From: Ruminococcus gauvreauii
GTDB lineage: Bacteria > Bacillota > Clostridia > Lachnospirales > Lachnospiraceae
NCBI RefSeq assembly: GCF_025151995.1
Contig: NZ_CP102290.1
Coordinates: 2,108,001 to 2,172,000 of the forward strand
DNA: 64,000 nt
Direction: 5' to 3'
The translations under genes were made by a program, and so were the position numbers. Below the pieces are notes generated by a model. It was not told where the DNA came from, did not search any database, and was given only the letters and a program-made list of their open reading frames with translations. Positions 23,839-31,937 of this stretch are shown piece after piece; within the stretch, counting starts at the first letter, position 1, and the number at the start of each line of letters is the position of its first letter.

Positions 23839-23979
23839 ATGGAACAATACTGGTGGATTATCATTGTCGTGGTTTTAATTGTCGTTGGTTTACTTAAACT
23901 TGTAATTATGAAGAAATATAACCAAAAGAGAAATTCTAACAATCGTTCAAAAGATAGCGAGGACGACAAGATGTATTAA
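23839..23979 (+). CDS. 46-residue single-pass membrane protein
   Basis: A short frame with a strong ribosome site (AAAGGAGGG at 23821-23829). It begins MEQYWWIIIVVVLIVVGL, a single transmembrane helix, and continues into a basic then acidic tail (RNSNNRSKDSEDDKMY). It follows the CDF gene and is probably in the same operon. No family is recognised. Confidence 0.65.
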   Translation: MEQYWWIIIVVVLIVVGLLKLVIMKKYNQKRNSNNRSKDSEDDKMY

Positions 23980-24137
23980 GGTTTATTGAAATTTGTTATG
24001 TTGTAGAATGATGTTTTAGATCCTAGAAAGTGCTTTAAGGGGGGTTAACTTTATGGAAATCTTTAAGTACCATTCTATACAATCAAATACAATTTAATAA
24101 ATCTTTACAAAAAATCGAATGCAATACAGCTTTAAAG

Positions 24138-24173
24138 GCTCGTACAAATCATATGTTTTGTGTGGGCTTTTTT
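24138..24173 (+). terminator. Rho-independent terminator
   Basis: GCTCGTACAAA pairs with TTTGTGTGGGC (11 bp with G-U pairs), followed by TTTTTT. It separates the TetR/ABC/CDF cluster from srtB. Confidence 0.75.
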
Positions 24174-24235
24174 AATTTAAGAGGTTGTAGATTGTCCTGC
24201 CGAATCGTGTAATGAAAATAAGGAGGCGAATGGAC

Positions 24236-25012
24236 ATGAAGAAAAAAAAGATTATTTGCATCATGCTGATTTTAATATTTACTAGCGGCATTGTGATAGG
24301 CGCCATTCAGTTATATAAGCAGTACCATGAGTATTCTGAAGGCGAGGACTCCTATACTGATTTGGAGGACTATGTGAAGCTGCCGGAGGAACCGGAGGCT
24401 CCTTCCGCATCCCCAGTGGATGATGAAACTGAGTCTGGGGGACGGGAGTGGCCGGCTGTAGATTTTGCTTCCCTGCAGGAAATCAATCCGGATATTGTAG
24501 GATGGATTTATATTGAAGGGACAGAAATCAATTATCCGGTTGTGCAAGGTAACGATAACCAGTATTACCTGAAGCATTTGTTCAGCGGTGAGTGGAACGG
24601 ATCTGGCTGCATCTTTCTGGACAGCAGAAACAGAGTGGATTTCTCAGACCGGCACAGCATCATTTATGGACATCATATGAAAAATGGCAGCATGTTTTCC
24701 GGGCTTACGGAATATAAGAAGCAGGAGTTTTATGATTCACATTCTGTGGCTTTGCTGCTGACACCGGATAAAAATTATGAGATAGAAATTTTCGCCGGAT
24801 ATGTGGCCAGTGTCCAGGATAAAGCCTGGGAATTGGCTTTCCCCTCAGACCCGGATTTTACAGGGTGGCTGGATAAGGCAAAAGAACGCTCGTGCTTCAC
24901 CAGCGGAATTACTCCGGCAGTCACAGACCGGATGCTGACGTTATCTACCTGCAGCTACGAGTTTAACAATGCCAGGTTTGTATTGCTTGGCATATTAAAG
25001 CCGGAAGAGTAA
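24236..25012 (+). CDS. srtB: Class B sortase
   Basis: A 258-residue membrane-anchored transpeptidase. ATG at 24236 is nine bases after AGGAGG; earlier ATG codons are too close or too far. The N-terminal membrane anchor (about residues 5-23) precedes a short acidic linker and the sortase fold (about 80-258). Catalytic residues are H146 in YGHHM, C239 in LSTCSYEF and the Arg in NNARFVLL. Class B is indicated by the helical N-terminal extension and by INYPVVQGNDNQYYL. It would join surface proteins to peptidoglycan. A candidate substrate with SPQTG is encoded at 3312. The gene appears monocistronic. Confidence 0.92.
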   Translation: MKKKKIICIMLILIFTSGIVIGAIQLYKQYHEYSEGEDSYTDLEDYVKLPEEPEAPSASPVDDETESGGREWPAVDFASLQEINPDIVGWIYIEGTEINYPVVQGNDNQYYLKHLFSGEWNGSGCIFLDSRNRVDFSDRHSIIYGHHMKNGSMFSGLTEYKKQEFYDSHSVALLLTPDKNYEIEIFAGYVASVQDKAWELAFPSDPDFTGWLDKAKERSCFTSGITPAVTDRMLTLSTCSYEFNNARFVLLGILKPEE

Positions 25013-25324
25013 CGGATTCAGAAGAAAATAGAATAATGGATTGAATTGGGGGGATGCTATTACGAAAAAAGGTGCGTTTCCCCGATAATTCGTAATGAAA
25101 ACTCTCTGCTCCTATATCAAGTGCAGATTACGTTTCATTTCCATAGTGATCTAACCTTACGATTTTTATAGAAGTGGATCTGAATAATTGCGGCAATTTA
25201 GCAGCGATGGGCTTACAGGTGGAAAGATGATTCTCAACGACTTGTAAAAGAACGATGGTAAAACGATTTCCAAAGCCTTTCTGCTGACCTAAAATGCGTA
25301 AAAACGCAAAAATATCCAGTAGCA
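25013..25324. other. Intergenic region with no convincing gene
   Basis: A minus-strand frame of 66 codons (25128-25328) has no ribosome site or recognised motif and looks like a remnant. The region lies between srtB and relics of a mobile element. Nothing else is supported here. Confidence 0.4.
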
Positions 25325-25399
25325 TCAAATTGTCACCACCACAAACATGTCCGTTTTTACAAGGGGATAGTAGTAGCGTTTCAAATTGATTACTGTCAT
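25325..25399 (-). pseudogene. Truncated ICE sigma-factor-like gene, N-terminal fragment
   Basis: AGGAGGTCAGCCC precedes an ATG at 25399. The frame starts MTVINLKRYYYPLV and is stopped after 24 codons. This beginning is common in the small sigma-like proteins of Lachnospiraceae conjugative elements. The rest has been lost, so this marks a deletion or recombination junction. Confidence 0.6.
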
Positions 25400-25419
25400 G
25401 GGCTGACCTCCTAAAATGG

Positions 25420-25458
25420 CGAGAGGGACAAGCAGCTTGCTACTGCCTGTCCCTCTCG
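25420..25458. terminator. Hairpin between sigma gene and fragment
   Basis: CGAGAGGGACA pairs perfectly with TGTCCCTCTCG (11 bp). It lies downstream of the leftward sigma-like gene. There is no clear T tract, so it may be a processing or pause structure. Confidence 0.55.
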
Positions 25459-25485
25459 GTGATGGAGATTGTTCCCCTCACTTGG

Positions 25486-25911
25486 TTAGCCTGAAAATCG
25501 TGTTTCGTGGGGTCTGTTTTTGAAAAAATCTTGAAACTTTTTTCTGGCCGCCTCCACGGAATCCCTCACGGTGTACTTGGAGCAGCCGTCCAGCCGGGCG
25601 ATCTGCTCATAGCTCAATCCGTCCAGCGCGTAGAGCAGGAACCGGCGGCGCTGTGTGGCGGTGCAGCTCTCCAACATGGAAAGCAGTTCGTCCAGCGTTT
25701 CCCTCCGGCAAACGTATTGCTCTGGCGTTTCTTGGTTGGTGCGGTCCTCGGCGGCGACTATGTACTCGTCAAACTCCCTTATGTCCCAATGCCGCCGCTG
25801 CTCATGGGATAGGTTTTCCTCCTTGTGGTCGGCCCGGTCAAGGAACTCATAGACCTCAACGCTGACTTCCACGGACAGGGCTTGTCCGTTTATTTTGATG
25901 ATGACTTCCAT
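25486..25911 (-). CDS. Sigma-70 region-4-like protein of conjugative elements
   Basis: A 141-residue protein. The C-terminal part has sigma region 4 features (ATQRRRFLLYALDGLSYEQIARLDGCS is split here into helix and turn; about residues 88-130), with the helix-turn-helix around YEQIARLDGCSKYTVRDSV. The N-terminal region starts MEVIIKINGQALSVEVS, as in Tn1549-like elements. It likely drives or modulates transcription of mobile-element genes. AGGAAAGGCAG precedes the start. The adjacent fragment at 25325 resembles another sigma-type gene of the same element class. Confidence 0.75.
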   Translation of the reverse strand: MEVIIKINGQALSVEVSVEVYEFLDRADHKEENLSHEQRRHWDIREFDEYIVAAEDRTNQETPEQYVCRRETLDELLSMLESCTATQRRRFLLYALDGLSYEQIARLDGCSKYTVRDSVEAARKKFQDFFKNRPHETRFSG

Positions 25912-26184
25912 CTGCCTTTCCTCCGTTTCGATTGGGGTTGGTGCGAATCGAAACGGGGGGAGCGGAGAGCGGCAACAGTGCCGAACATCGGGTCAACTTG
26001 ACCCGAATTTTACCGTCTGAAAAAGAGAGGTTTCCGGCCCTCCTGCGCCGAATTTTTTTATTTTCTTGTAAACTGGAGGCCCGGTAAAAACAAAGGCTCT
26101 GAATTTCTGCAAATATCCCCGGCACTCGTCTGCAATCGCAGACGAACCGCAACGGAATAGCTCATGTATTGTCGCATAAAAAAG
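25912..26184. promoter_or_regulatory. Regulatory region upstream of the sigma-like gene, with two palindromes
   Basis: CCGTTTCGATT and AATCGAAACGG form an 11-bp inverted repeat (25923-25933 and 25946-25956). TCGGGTCAACTTGACCCGA (25988-26006) is a perfect 19-base palindrome. Both lie upstream of the leftward gene at 25486-25911 and are likely operators. No gene was found in this stretch. Confidence 0.5.
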
Positions 26185-26214
26185 GGCGCAAGTGATTGGC
26201 TTTTCACTTGCGCC
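26185..26214 (-). terminator. Rho-independent terminator (minus strand)
   Basis: GGCGCAAGTG pairs perfectly with CACTTGCGCC (10 bp), and on the minus strand the stem is followed by CTTTTTTATG. It would stop leftward transcripts from the XRE gene at 26422. Confidence 0.75.
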
Positions 26215-26378
26215 GTGGTGGACGTTTTCGCTATTTTATTGTGGCTTGTCGCCCATGTAAGAGGCGCGTCAAAAGGGATATTTGCTCATTGCGACCCTCC
26301 ACTGGCCGCATAAAAAAGAGGCCTTGATTATTTCAAAGCCACCGAAACTAATAAGGTGCGTGGAAATATAGTTGCTAC

Positions 26379-26405
26379 ACGACGGCTTTTTTTCTTTGCC
26401 GTCGT
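26379..26405. terminator. ACGACGGC hairpin, also present at 50.3 kb
   Basis: ACGACGGC pairs with GCCGTCGT across an 11-base T-rich loop. A nearly identical hairpin is found at 50314-50341. It lies at the 3' end of the XRE gene. Confidence 0.5.
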
Positions 26406-26421
26406 GCGGCAACTATTGAAG

Positions 26422-26760
26422 TTATTTTACATCTTTTATTAATTCTTCTACCGATATACCATATAGCTTTGCTAATGCAAACAAGTTTGAAGTACTTGGG
26501 TCTGATGTTCCATTTTCCCATTTTGATACTGCTTGTCTGCTGACCCCTATTGTTTCTGCCACAAACTCTTGTGTCATTTGACAATGGGTTCGGTACGCTT
26601 TTAATGTTTCTCCGAGAGATTGACTCACGGCAGCTTTCTCTTTACGAACATTACTCGATTTTAGATATTTCAGGAAAGCACGAACAATGAGAACAAACAA
26701 AGTAACAAACACGCCGATAAAGATTACACCAACCAAAATAGACGTTATAGAAGATTTCAT
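26422..26760 (-). CDS. Membrane-tethered XRE-family protein
   Basis: A 112-residue protein with an N-terminal transmembrane helix (about residues 8-28) and a C-terminal HTH_3 domain (about 50-105; QEFVAETIGVSRQAVSKWENG). In most membrane-linked XRE proteins the HTH is N-terminal, so the order is reversed here. GGAGGCGTACCC precedes the start. It lies among mobile-element relics. It may sense an envelope signal or simply place the regulator at the membrane. Target unknown. Confidence 0.75.
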   Translation of the reverse strand: MKSSITSILVGVIFIGVFVTLFVLIVRAFLKYLKSSNVRKEKAAVSQSLGETLKAYRTHCQMTQEFVAETIGVSRQAVSKWENGTSDPSTSNLFALAKLYGISVEELIKDVK

Positions 26761-26874
26761 ATGGGTACGCCTCCTTTCTTCTTTGTTATGGCTTTATTTT
26801 ATCAAAATTGTCGTGTTGCAGCTACCAACTATTACGCAATTATAGGTTGCATTCGTGTTGCGGCATATTTTTAC

Positions 26875-27321
26875 TCAAATAACAGCGCTTCGGGCTGATA
26901 GAATGCCTTTTTGTGGTTCTTTCCTCTGCAGGCTGCTAGTGAGGGCATACACACCATTGGCCATGTCCTCGGCTCGTAAAGCTGCTTTCTTGGCCTCCAT
27001 CTGCCGCCGCTTCTCGGTCTTTATCCTGTCCTCATACTCGCGTTGTTTTCCATTAGCTTTGCGGCGTAGATAGTTCTGGTGCAGTCTGTTCTTGCGTTCC
27101 TCTTTCTTCCGTAGGGCCTCCTGTTCCTCTGGGGTGAGGTTTACTTCTCCGAAGTGGGGAGGCACATATCGGCCCACAAAGTTAAAATAGATTTCAACCT
27201 CCTGCGTGGTTTCAATGCTGCCCTTGCGGGCGCGTTCATGCACAAGGATTTTCTCGACAAACTCGTTTAATGGCTTAATCGCTCGTACAATGGGGTGATT
27301 TTCTCGTTTCTCATATTCGCG
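26875..27321 (-). pseudogene. C-terminal remnant of a large serine recombinase (DUF4368 end)
   Basis: The minus strand is open from a stop at 27322-27324 to 26875. It reads as the C-terminal end of a TnpX-like recombinase: EFVEKILVHERARKG, VEIYFNFVG, then a basic coiled-coil region and KRRQMEAKKAALRAEDMANG. The catalytic N-terminal domain and the zinc-ribbon part are missing, so it cannot be active. It marks the decayed end of an integrated element, next to the start of the plus-strand block at 27.4 kb. Confidence 0.8.
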
Positions 27322-27338
27322 TCATCCTTGCATGAAAA

Positions 27339-27399
27339 ATGCTCTAAGTGTTTTCAGTAACCATGAGAAAAACCATGATTAAGAAGTCACTTAGAGCAT
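27339..27399. repeat. 12-bp perfect inverted repeat
   Basis: ATGCTCTAAGTG (27339-27350) and CACTTAGAGCAT (27388-27399) are perfect complements separated by 37 bases, which include two AACCATGA copies. It sits between the recombinase relic and the first promoter of the plus-strand block, so it may be an element boundary or a hairpin. Confidence 0.6.
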
Positions 27400-27409
27400 A
27401 TATCACCAC

Positions 27410-27438
27410 TTGAAAATCTGAAATAGATATGTTATACT
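27410..27438 (+). promoter_or_regulatory. Promoter of the 27.8-kb gene block
   Basis: TTGAAA (27410-27415) and TATACT (27433-27438) are 17 bp apart. It is followed by a leader of about 340 bases with two terminators before the first gene at 27777. Confidence 0.75.
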
Positions 27439-27494
27439 ACCTACATCAGTATCAGTAATTGCTTTCGAGCGATTAGAGTTTTTCCGGTTGCACA

Positions 27495-27529
27495 GTGTCT
27501 GAGAGTATATACTTTCAGGCACTTTTTTT
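27495..27529 (+). terminator. Leader terminator or attenuator 1
   Basis: GTGTCTGA pairs with TCAGGCAC, followed by seven T residues, about 57 bases downstream of the promoter. The ssb leader at 52934-52972 has the same GTGTC...GGCAC plus T7 plan. Confidence 0.75.
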
Positions 27530-27632
27530 GTTTCTTCTGCTTCTTTTCCAAGAAGCACAGAATGGGGAGTCCGGAGGCACAAGCCCTCCGCCCATCTGCT
27601 ACAATTTCATATCAGGCCCTCGGGCAATAAAG

Positions 27633-27669
27633 GCACTCAGAGAATTTCGGTTCTTTGGGTGCTTTTTTT
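27633..27669 (+). terminator. Leader terminator or attenuator 2
   Basis: GCACTCAGAGAA pairs with TTCTTTGGGTGC (12 bp with G-U pairs), followed by seven T residues. A second full terminator before any gene suggests read-through control of the block. Confidence 0.75.
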
Positions 27670-27776
27670 ATATAGATCGGAGCTTTTACGGCTCCCCTAA
27701 TCTTTGTTCCGGGGAGCCTTTCGGCATACCCGTGTATATAGATAAAACCACGCAGGAATGCAGAAAGGAAATGCCT

Positions 27777-28148
27777 ATGATTCTTTATTTGGATGCCAGA
27801 ACTACCGTCAAGGATCTGATAATTGATTATATTGAGGTGGAATTGGCAAACGGAGAAACCGCCTCTCTTAATTGGGATGAAAGTGATATTGGGCGGGCTG
27901 ACGACGGTTTCAGTGCCCGATACAAAGGGGTGTATTTTGGAGAGGTCTATGCCAATGGCAGACTGGAGCAGCTGCAGGATATGAAAATAACCGATATCGG
28001 TTTGTATTCTGAAAGCGATACTCCTCTCAATATCTGTATCACTTCGATGGAATTTGAAGACGATGGCAGGCTATTGGCGTTTGAAGCTCCGATTTTACAT
28101 GGAAACATTGTTTATCAGAACGAAAGTGGTGAGGTGATCGCATGTTGA
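27777..28148 (+). CDS. Hypothetical ICE protein
   Basis: A 123-residue acidic, beta-rich soluble protein (MILYLDARTTVKDLIIDY). ATG at 27777 is correctly spaced from AGAAAGGA; ATG at 27771 is too close. It is the first gene after a leader with two terminators and overlaps the next gene by seven bases. I recognise no family. Short soluble acidic proteins early in conjugative elements can be anti-restriction proteins, but nothing here proves that. Confidence 0.7.
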   Translation: MILYLDARTTVKDLIIDYIEVELANGETASLNWDESDIGRADDGFSARYKGVYFGEVYANGRLEQLQDMKITDIGLYSESDTPLNICITSMEFEDDGRLLAFEAPILHGNIVYQNESGEVIAC

Positions 28149-28462
28149 AAAGCGGAAAATATATCGCCGAACACGATAACGGAATATTTGACCGATACCG
28201 GATTGTTATGTCAGTAAAGGAAACGGAGAAGTCATATATTTTTGAATTGCTTGAGTATGTAAGCCGGTATAGTTCGGCACAGATGGACATGCTGTTCGAC
28301 AAGAGTAAGCGGGTCCTGATTTCAAAATTCAAGGGCGGCCATGCAATGCGTATATGGAGTGACCATGACTTTACACTGTATCCATATCAAGCCGGGATTC
28401 CGTTTCATTTTGAACGGGTCAGTGAAGGCGGCAGTGCGGAAGGAAGTGGCGTCTATGGGTAA
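28142..28462 (+). CDS. Hypothetical ICE protein
   Basis: A 106-residue soluble protein, overlapping its neighbours on both sides (seven bases upstream, eight downstream). It is mixed alpha/beta with aromatic patches (RYRIVMSVKETEKSYIFELLEYV). No motif is recognised. The overlaps indicate translation coupled to the genes at 27777 and 28455. Confidence 0.7.
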   Translation: MLKSGKYIAEHDNGIFDRYRIVMSVKETEKSYIFELLEYVSRYSSAQMDMLFDKSKRVLISKFKGGHAMRIWSDHDFTLYPYQAGIPFHFERVSEGGSAEGSGVYG

Positions 28463-29165
28463 GAAAAAAACGTACAGAGGCGAGCTGGTTGATGAAATCA
28501 GAGGTCTGGGGCAGTCACAAGGGCTGAATCATGTCTTCACTACTTTTTTGGAGATTTCAGCAACCTGTATCTCTGCAGAGATGGATCCGTCAAACGCAGA
28601 AGAACGCGAGAAGCGGTATGAGGAAATGACATCTGCTATGGATCCTAAAACCCTCAACGGCTATGCGCATATGCTCGCTCTGCTGGCTCTTGCTATTCAT
28701 GAGCATGAGGAGGATCCCTGCGATATTCTTGGCAGTATCTATCATGAGCTTCGCTTAAATAACGAGTGGAACGGACAGTATTTCACTCCCGATAATATTT
28801 GCCGGATGATGGCGCGGCTTGTAAACCCAGTGGATGAGCGCTCTGAAACGGAAGCCCCTATCATGATCAACGAGCCTACTTGCGGTTCGGGTACGATGGT
28901 GATTGGTGCAGTATGGGCCATGAAGCAGAAAGATTTCGATTTTCGGCACAAGAGTTTTTTTGTTGCCCAGGATATTGACATCCGCTGTGTGTGGATGGCA
29001 TATATCCAGCTCAGTCTGTATGGAATTCCGGCGGTGGTCATTCATGGCGACACCTTAGCAATGAAAGAATGGTCCCGATGGTACACTCCGTTGGCGTCTG
29101 TTCCTTTCATAAAAAGGGAATGCGCTGTCAATAGCACAGAGAAAGGGGCGGCGACAAGTGGATAG
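28455..29165 (+). CDS. N-6 DNA methylase-like protein lacking a visible NPPY motif
   Basis: A 236-residue protein. YFTPDNICRMMARLV and the SAM-binding motif I in NEPTCGSGTMVIGAV are clear N6-adenine methylase features, as is FVAQDIDIRCVWMAYIQL. After the HGDTL segment, where a catalytic (N/D)PP(Y/F) would be expected, the protein ends in PLASVPFIKRE and a short tail. No NPPY or DPPY is seen and there is no target-recognition domain. It may bind SAM without methylating, or act with a partner. Such short proteins recur in phages and ICEs of gut Firmicutes. It overlaps the next gene by eight bases. Confidence 0.8.
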   Translation: MGKKKTYRGELVDEIRGLGQSQGLNHVFTTFLEISATCISAEMDPSNAEEREKRYEEMTSAMDPKTLNGYAHMLALLALAIHEHEEDPCDILGSIYHELRLNNEWNGQYFTPDNICRMMARLVNPVDERSETEAPIMINEPTCGSGTMVIGAVWAMKQKDFDFRHKSFFVAQDIDIRCVWMAYIQLSLYGIPAVVIHGDTLAMKEWSRWYTPLASVPFIKRECAVNSTEKGAATSG

Positions 29166-29706
29166 TACAGAAAAATCTTTGGACGATTTGACCTTTGCTG
29201 ATCTGCGAGTCCATTACGGAACCGGACGTGCTTTTCTGATCAGACAGGAGTATAGAAGGAATGTTTACGGCTACCGAAAAGGCGTTAAGACAGATCTGGG
29301 AGACCTGGAGGAAAAAGATTGGATACAGCTGGCCACGGGTTTGATTCAAAAAAGCGGAGAGCAACAGCTGCAGAAAAATCTGTTGGAATGGGAGCAGGAG
29401 CATAATTATTGCAATAGTTCCCTCAAAGAGATGGAGGTGACTGCACTGGAACTTCACATGGCCAGAATTTTTGATGATCCGCTCTGGGTGGCCTATATCC
29501 CTTTCAACCGCAAGTATCGGCCGGAGGTTCTGGAATCTGCCAGACTGGTATGGGTTCAAACAGAATGCTGCGGGATACCCGGGCAAATTACACAGGAGCA
29601 GCTGGATCAGTCTGCCGGAAACGCTTTAGGGATTACATGCCCGATATGCGGCCGGTGTTCCCCGTTTCAGGTCTGCACGCCCAAGGAGGTGAGCGGAAAT
29701 GGATAA
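29158..29706 (+). CDS. Hypothetical ICE protein with C-terminal CPIC motif
   Basis: A 182-residue protein with a GTG start overlapping the methylase-like gene. The N-terminal part is acidic and helical; the C-terminal end has CCGIPG and CPICGRC, suggesting a zinc-binding patch. No family is recognised. It overlaps the gene at 29699 by eight bases. Confidence 0.65.
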   Translation: MDSTEKSLDDLTFADLRVHYGTGRAFLIRQEYRRNVYGYRKGVKTDLGDLEEKDWIQLATGLIQKSGEQQLQKNLLEWEQEHNYCNSSLKEMEVTALELHMARIFDDPLWVAYIPFNRKYRPEVLESARLVWVQTECCGIPGQITQEQLDQSAGNALGITCPICGRCSPFQVCTPKEVSGNG

Positions 29707-29881
29707 GCTGTTTATCATTGTAAAAGGCGGAAGGGTGGAAGAAATCTACAGCACAAAAACAGAAACTGAGTTGTATGCGGAAATTCTTGATTTTGACTCA
29801 ATGGAACGGACGGAAGAGATGGAAAAAGATCTTCAGTTCCGGTATGAGGCGATTCGGGAATTGATGTACAGAATTGACTGA
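29699..29881 (+). CDS. Small hypothetical ICE protein
   Basis: A 60-residue acidic protein (MDKLFIIVKGGRVEEIYST), preceded by AAGGAGGTG and overlapping the gene before it. A beta-hairpin followed by a helix is likely. It ends 13 bases before the ligase start. Function unknown. Confidence 0.65.
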   Translation: MDKLFIIVKGGRVEEIYSTKTETELYAEILDFDSMERTEEMEKDLQFRYEAIRELMYRID

Positions 29882-29894
29882 AAGGAGAATGCAC

Positions 29895-31865
29895 ATGGGT
29901 GCGAAATATAAAACAAACCATGAGCGTATGCTTGAGCTGATCGAGCAACTCACAAAGGCAGATATTGCCTATTATCGGGATGATAATCCCATTATGACAG
30001 ACCGGGATTACGATATCCTGATGGACGAATTGAAAGACATTGAGAGCCGAATCGGGTTGGTTCTTTCCGGTTCCCCGACTCAAAAGGTGTCTGGAGAAAT
30101 ATTGGAAAGCCTGGCCGAGGTACGCCACAGTAAACCTATGCTTTCAGCGGATAAAACAAAATCTGTTGAGGATCTGGTGAAGTTTGCTGCCAAGCAGCCG
30201 GTGCTGATAAGCTGGAAAATGGACGGTCTGACGCTGGTACTCCGTTATGAGAACGGCCAGCTGGTTCAGGCGATCACCCGCGGGCGTGAAGGGACCATTG
30301 GTGAGGATGTGACACATACTGTGCGCACTTTTCTTAATGTGCCGCTTACCATTCCTACGAAAGATTCGTTTGAAGTCCGAGGTGAGGGCGTCATCTCATG
30401 GGCAAACTTTGAGAAAATCAATTCCGGTCTGGAGGAGCCCTATACCCATCCCAGGAACCTGGCATCCGGCAGCACGCGTAAGCTCGACGCCGGCGAAGCC
30501 AAAAAGCGATTGCTTGAGTTTTGGGCGTTTGAGCTTGTGAGCGATTATCTGGAGTCGGAGAGTAAGCTTGCCCAGCAGCAGTTTTTGGCACATAACGGTT
30601 TTTCTGTTGTGCCCTACATCTATCTGGATGCGGTTCACGATGAAACAATGGTGCGTGATGCAATTTCTGCTATGGATCCGAAGAAGTTCCCTTACCCGGT
30701 AGACGGAATTATCATGGAATATGATGATGTTGCCTACGGAAAAGGTCTGGGAGCCACAGGGCATCATGAAAACCGTTTGATTGCATTGAAGTGGGAAGAT
30801 GAACTGTATGAAACCACATTCATTGGCTTGGATGTGGCAGTCACTCGCACTGGAATGGTCAGTCTGACAGGCATCTTTGAGCCGGTGTCTATTGACGGCA
30901 CTCAAGTAAGCCGGGCGTATCTGCATAACTATGAGAATTATCTGGACCTTGCATTGGGGCGTGGTGATAAAATCCGCGTGTATAAGGCGAACATGATCAT
31001 TCCGCAGATTGCAGAGAACCTCAATAAGACCGGAACCTGCTGTGTTCCGCTCAATTGTCCCTGCTGTGGCAAGATGCTGAGTTTCCGGAAAAGCAGCGGC
31101 GGTATTCGCCAGCTGTTCTGTGAAAATCCGCATTGTTCTGCCAAACTGGTGCGAAAATTTGTCCACTTTTGTGAGAAAACGAGGATGAATATCGAGGGAC
31201 TGTCGGAAAAAACTCTGGAGCAGTTTGTAAGTCATGGCTGGATTCGGACGTTTGCAGATCTTTATGCGCTGGATCAACACCGTGATGAGATCGTGCAGAC
31301 GGAAGGCTTCGGGGAGAAATCCTTTGAGCGCCTGCAGGCGTCCATCGAAAAGAGCCGCCACTGCACGCTGGCGAAGTTCATTGCCGGTCTGGGGATCCCC
31401 ATGGTCGGCAGACATGCCGGGCGTGACCTGGACAGGCATTTCCACGGCTCGTGGGAAGCGTTTGAACAGGCGATTCAGGACGGCTTCGACTTTACGCAGC
31501 TACCGGATTTCGGCGAGACGATGCACAACAACATTTATACATGGTATGCGGATACAGAGGAAGAAAAACTCTGGCGCCCGCTGCTTGAAAAAATTGAATT
31601 TGAAAAGGAGAATTTTGATATGAATACAAATACAGCAAATCCCTTCTACGGCAAGACCGTAGTGGCAACCGGCAAACTGGAGAATTACACCCGTGACGGC
31701 ATCCAGATGAAGCTGATGCAGCTGGGGGCAAAACCGGCAAGTTCGGTAACGAAAAAGACCGATTATCTGATTGTTGGTGAAAAGGCCGGCAGTAAGCTTA
31801 CGAAAGCGCAGCAGCTCGGTATCAGAACACTGACGGAGGAAGAATTTGAAGCAATGCTGGCGTAA
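29895..31865 (+). CDS. ligA: NAD-dependent DNA ligase
   Basis: A complete 656-residue LigA that seals nicks using NAD. ATG at 29895 is chosen because AAAGGAG lies seven bases upstream. Domains in order: Ia (YYRDDNPIMTDRDYD), nucleotidyltransferase with catalytic K108 in SWKMDG, OB fold (about 310-390), four-Cys zinc finger (CPCCGK and CENPHC), helix-hairpin-helix repeats (about 430-560), and BRCT (about 580-656; GKTVVATGKLENYTR). Normally LigA is an essential chromosomal gene, so a full copy within a mobile-type gene block suggests that the element brings its own repair or replication function. The sequence looks intact. Confidence 0.95.
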   Translation: MGAKYKTNHERMLELIEQLTKADIAYYRDDNPIMTDRDYDILMDELKDIESRIGLVLSGSPTQKVSGEILESLAEVRHSKPMLSADKTKSVEDLVKFAAKQPVLISWKMDGLTLVLRYENGQLVQAITRGREGTIGEDVTHTVRTFLNVPLTIPTKDSFEVRGEGVISWANFEKINSGLEEPYTHPRNLASGSTRKLDAGEAKKRLLEFWAFELVSDYLESESKLAQQQFLAHNGFSVVPYIYLDAVHDETMVRDAISAMDPKKFPYPVDGIIMEYDDVAYGKGLGATGHHENRLIALKWEDELYETTFIGLDVAVTRTGMVSLTGIFEPVSIDGTQVSRAYLHNYENYLDLALGRGDKIRVYKANMIIPQIAENLNKTGTCCVPLNCPCCGKMLSFRKSSGGIRQLFCENPHCSAKLVRKFVHFCEKTRMNIEGLSEKTLEQFVSHGWIRTFADLYALDQHRDEIVQTEGFGEKSFERLQASIEKSRHCTLAKFIAGLGIPMVGRHAGRDLDRHFHGSWEAFEQAIQDGFDFTQLPDFGETMHNNIYTWYADTEEEKLWRPLLEKIEFEKENFDMNTNTANPFYGKTVVATGKLENYTRDGIQMKLMQLGAKPASSVTKKTDYLIVGEKAGSKLTKAQQLGIRTLTEEEFEAMLA

Positions 31866-31884
31866 ATTCGCCGGAATAACAGTG

Positions 31885-31912
31885 GCGGGGCAGATTTTCT
31901 GCTCCGCTTTTC
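31885..31912 (+). terminator. Terminator after ligA
   Basis: GCGGGGCAG pairs with CTGCTCCGC (one G-U), followed by TTTTC. The block continues downstream, so it may reduce rather than end transcription. Confidence 0.65.
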
Positions 31913-31937
31913 ACTTTTTCATAGAAAGGAAAAGAGG

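Noticed and set aside
27777..28148. ArdA-like anti-restriction protein
   Set aside because: It is acidic and the first gene of the block, but it lacks the size and sequence motifs of ArdA that I would recognise.
30396..31445. Long minus-strand frame of 349 codons inside ligA
   Set aside because: It lies entirely antisense to a clearly conserved ligase gene and has no recognisable domain.
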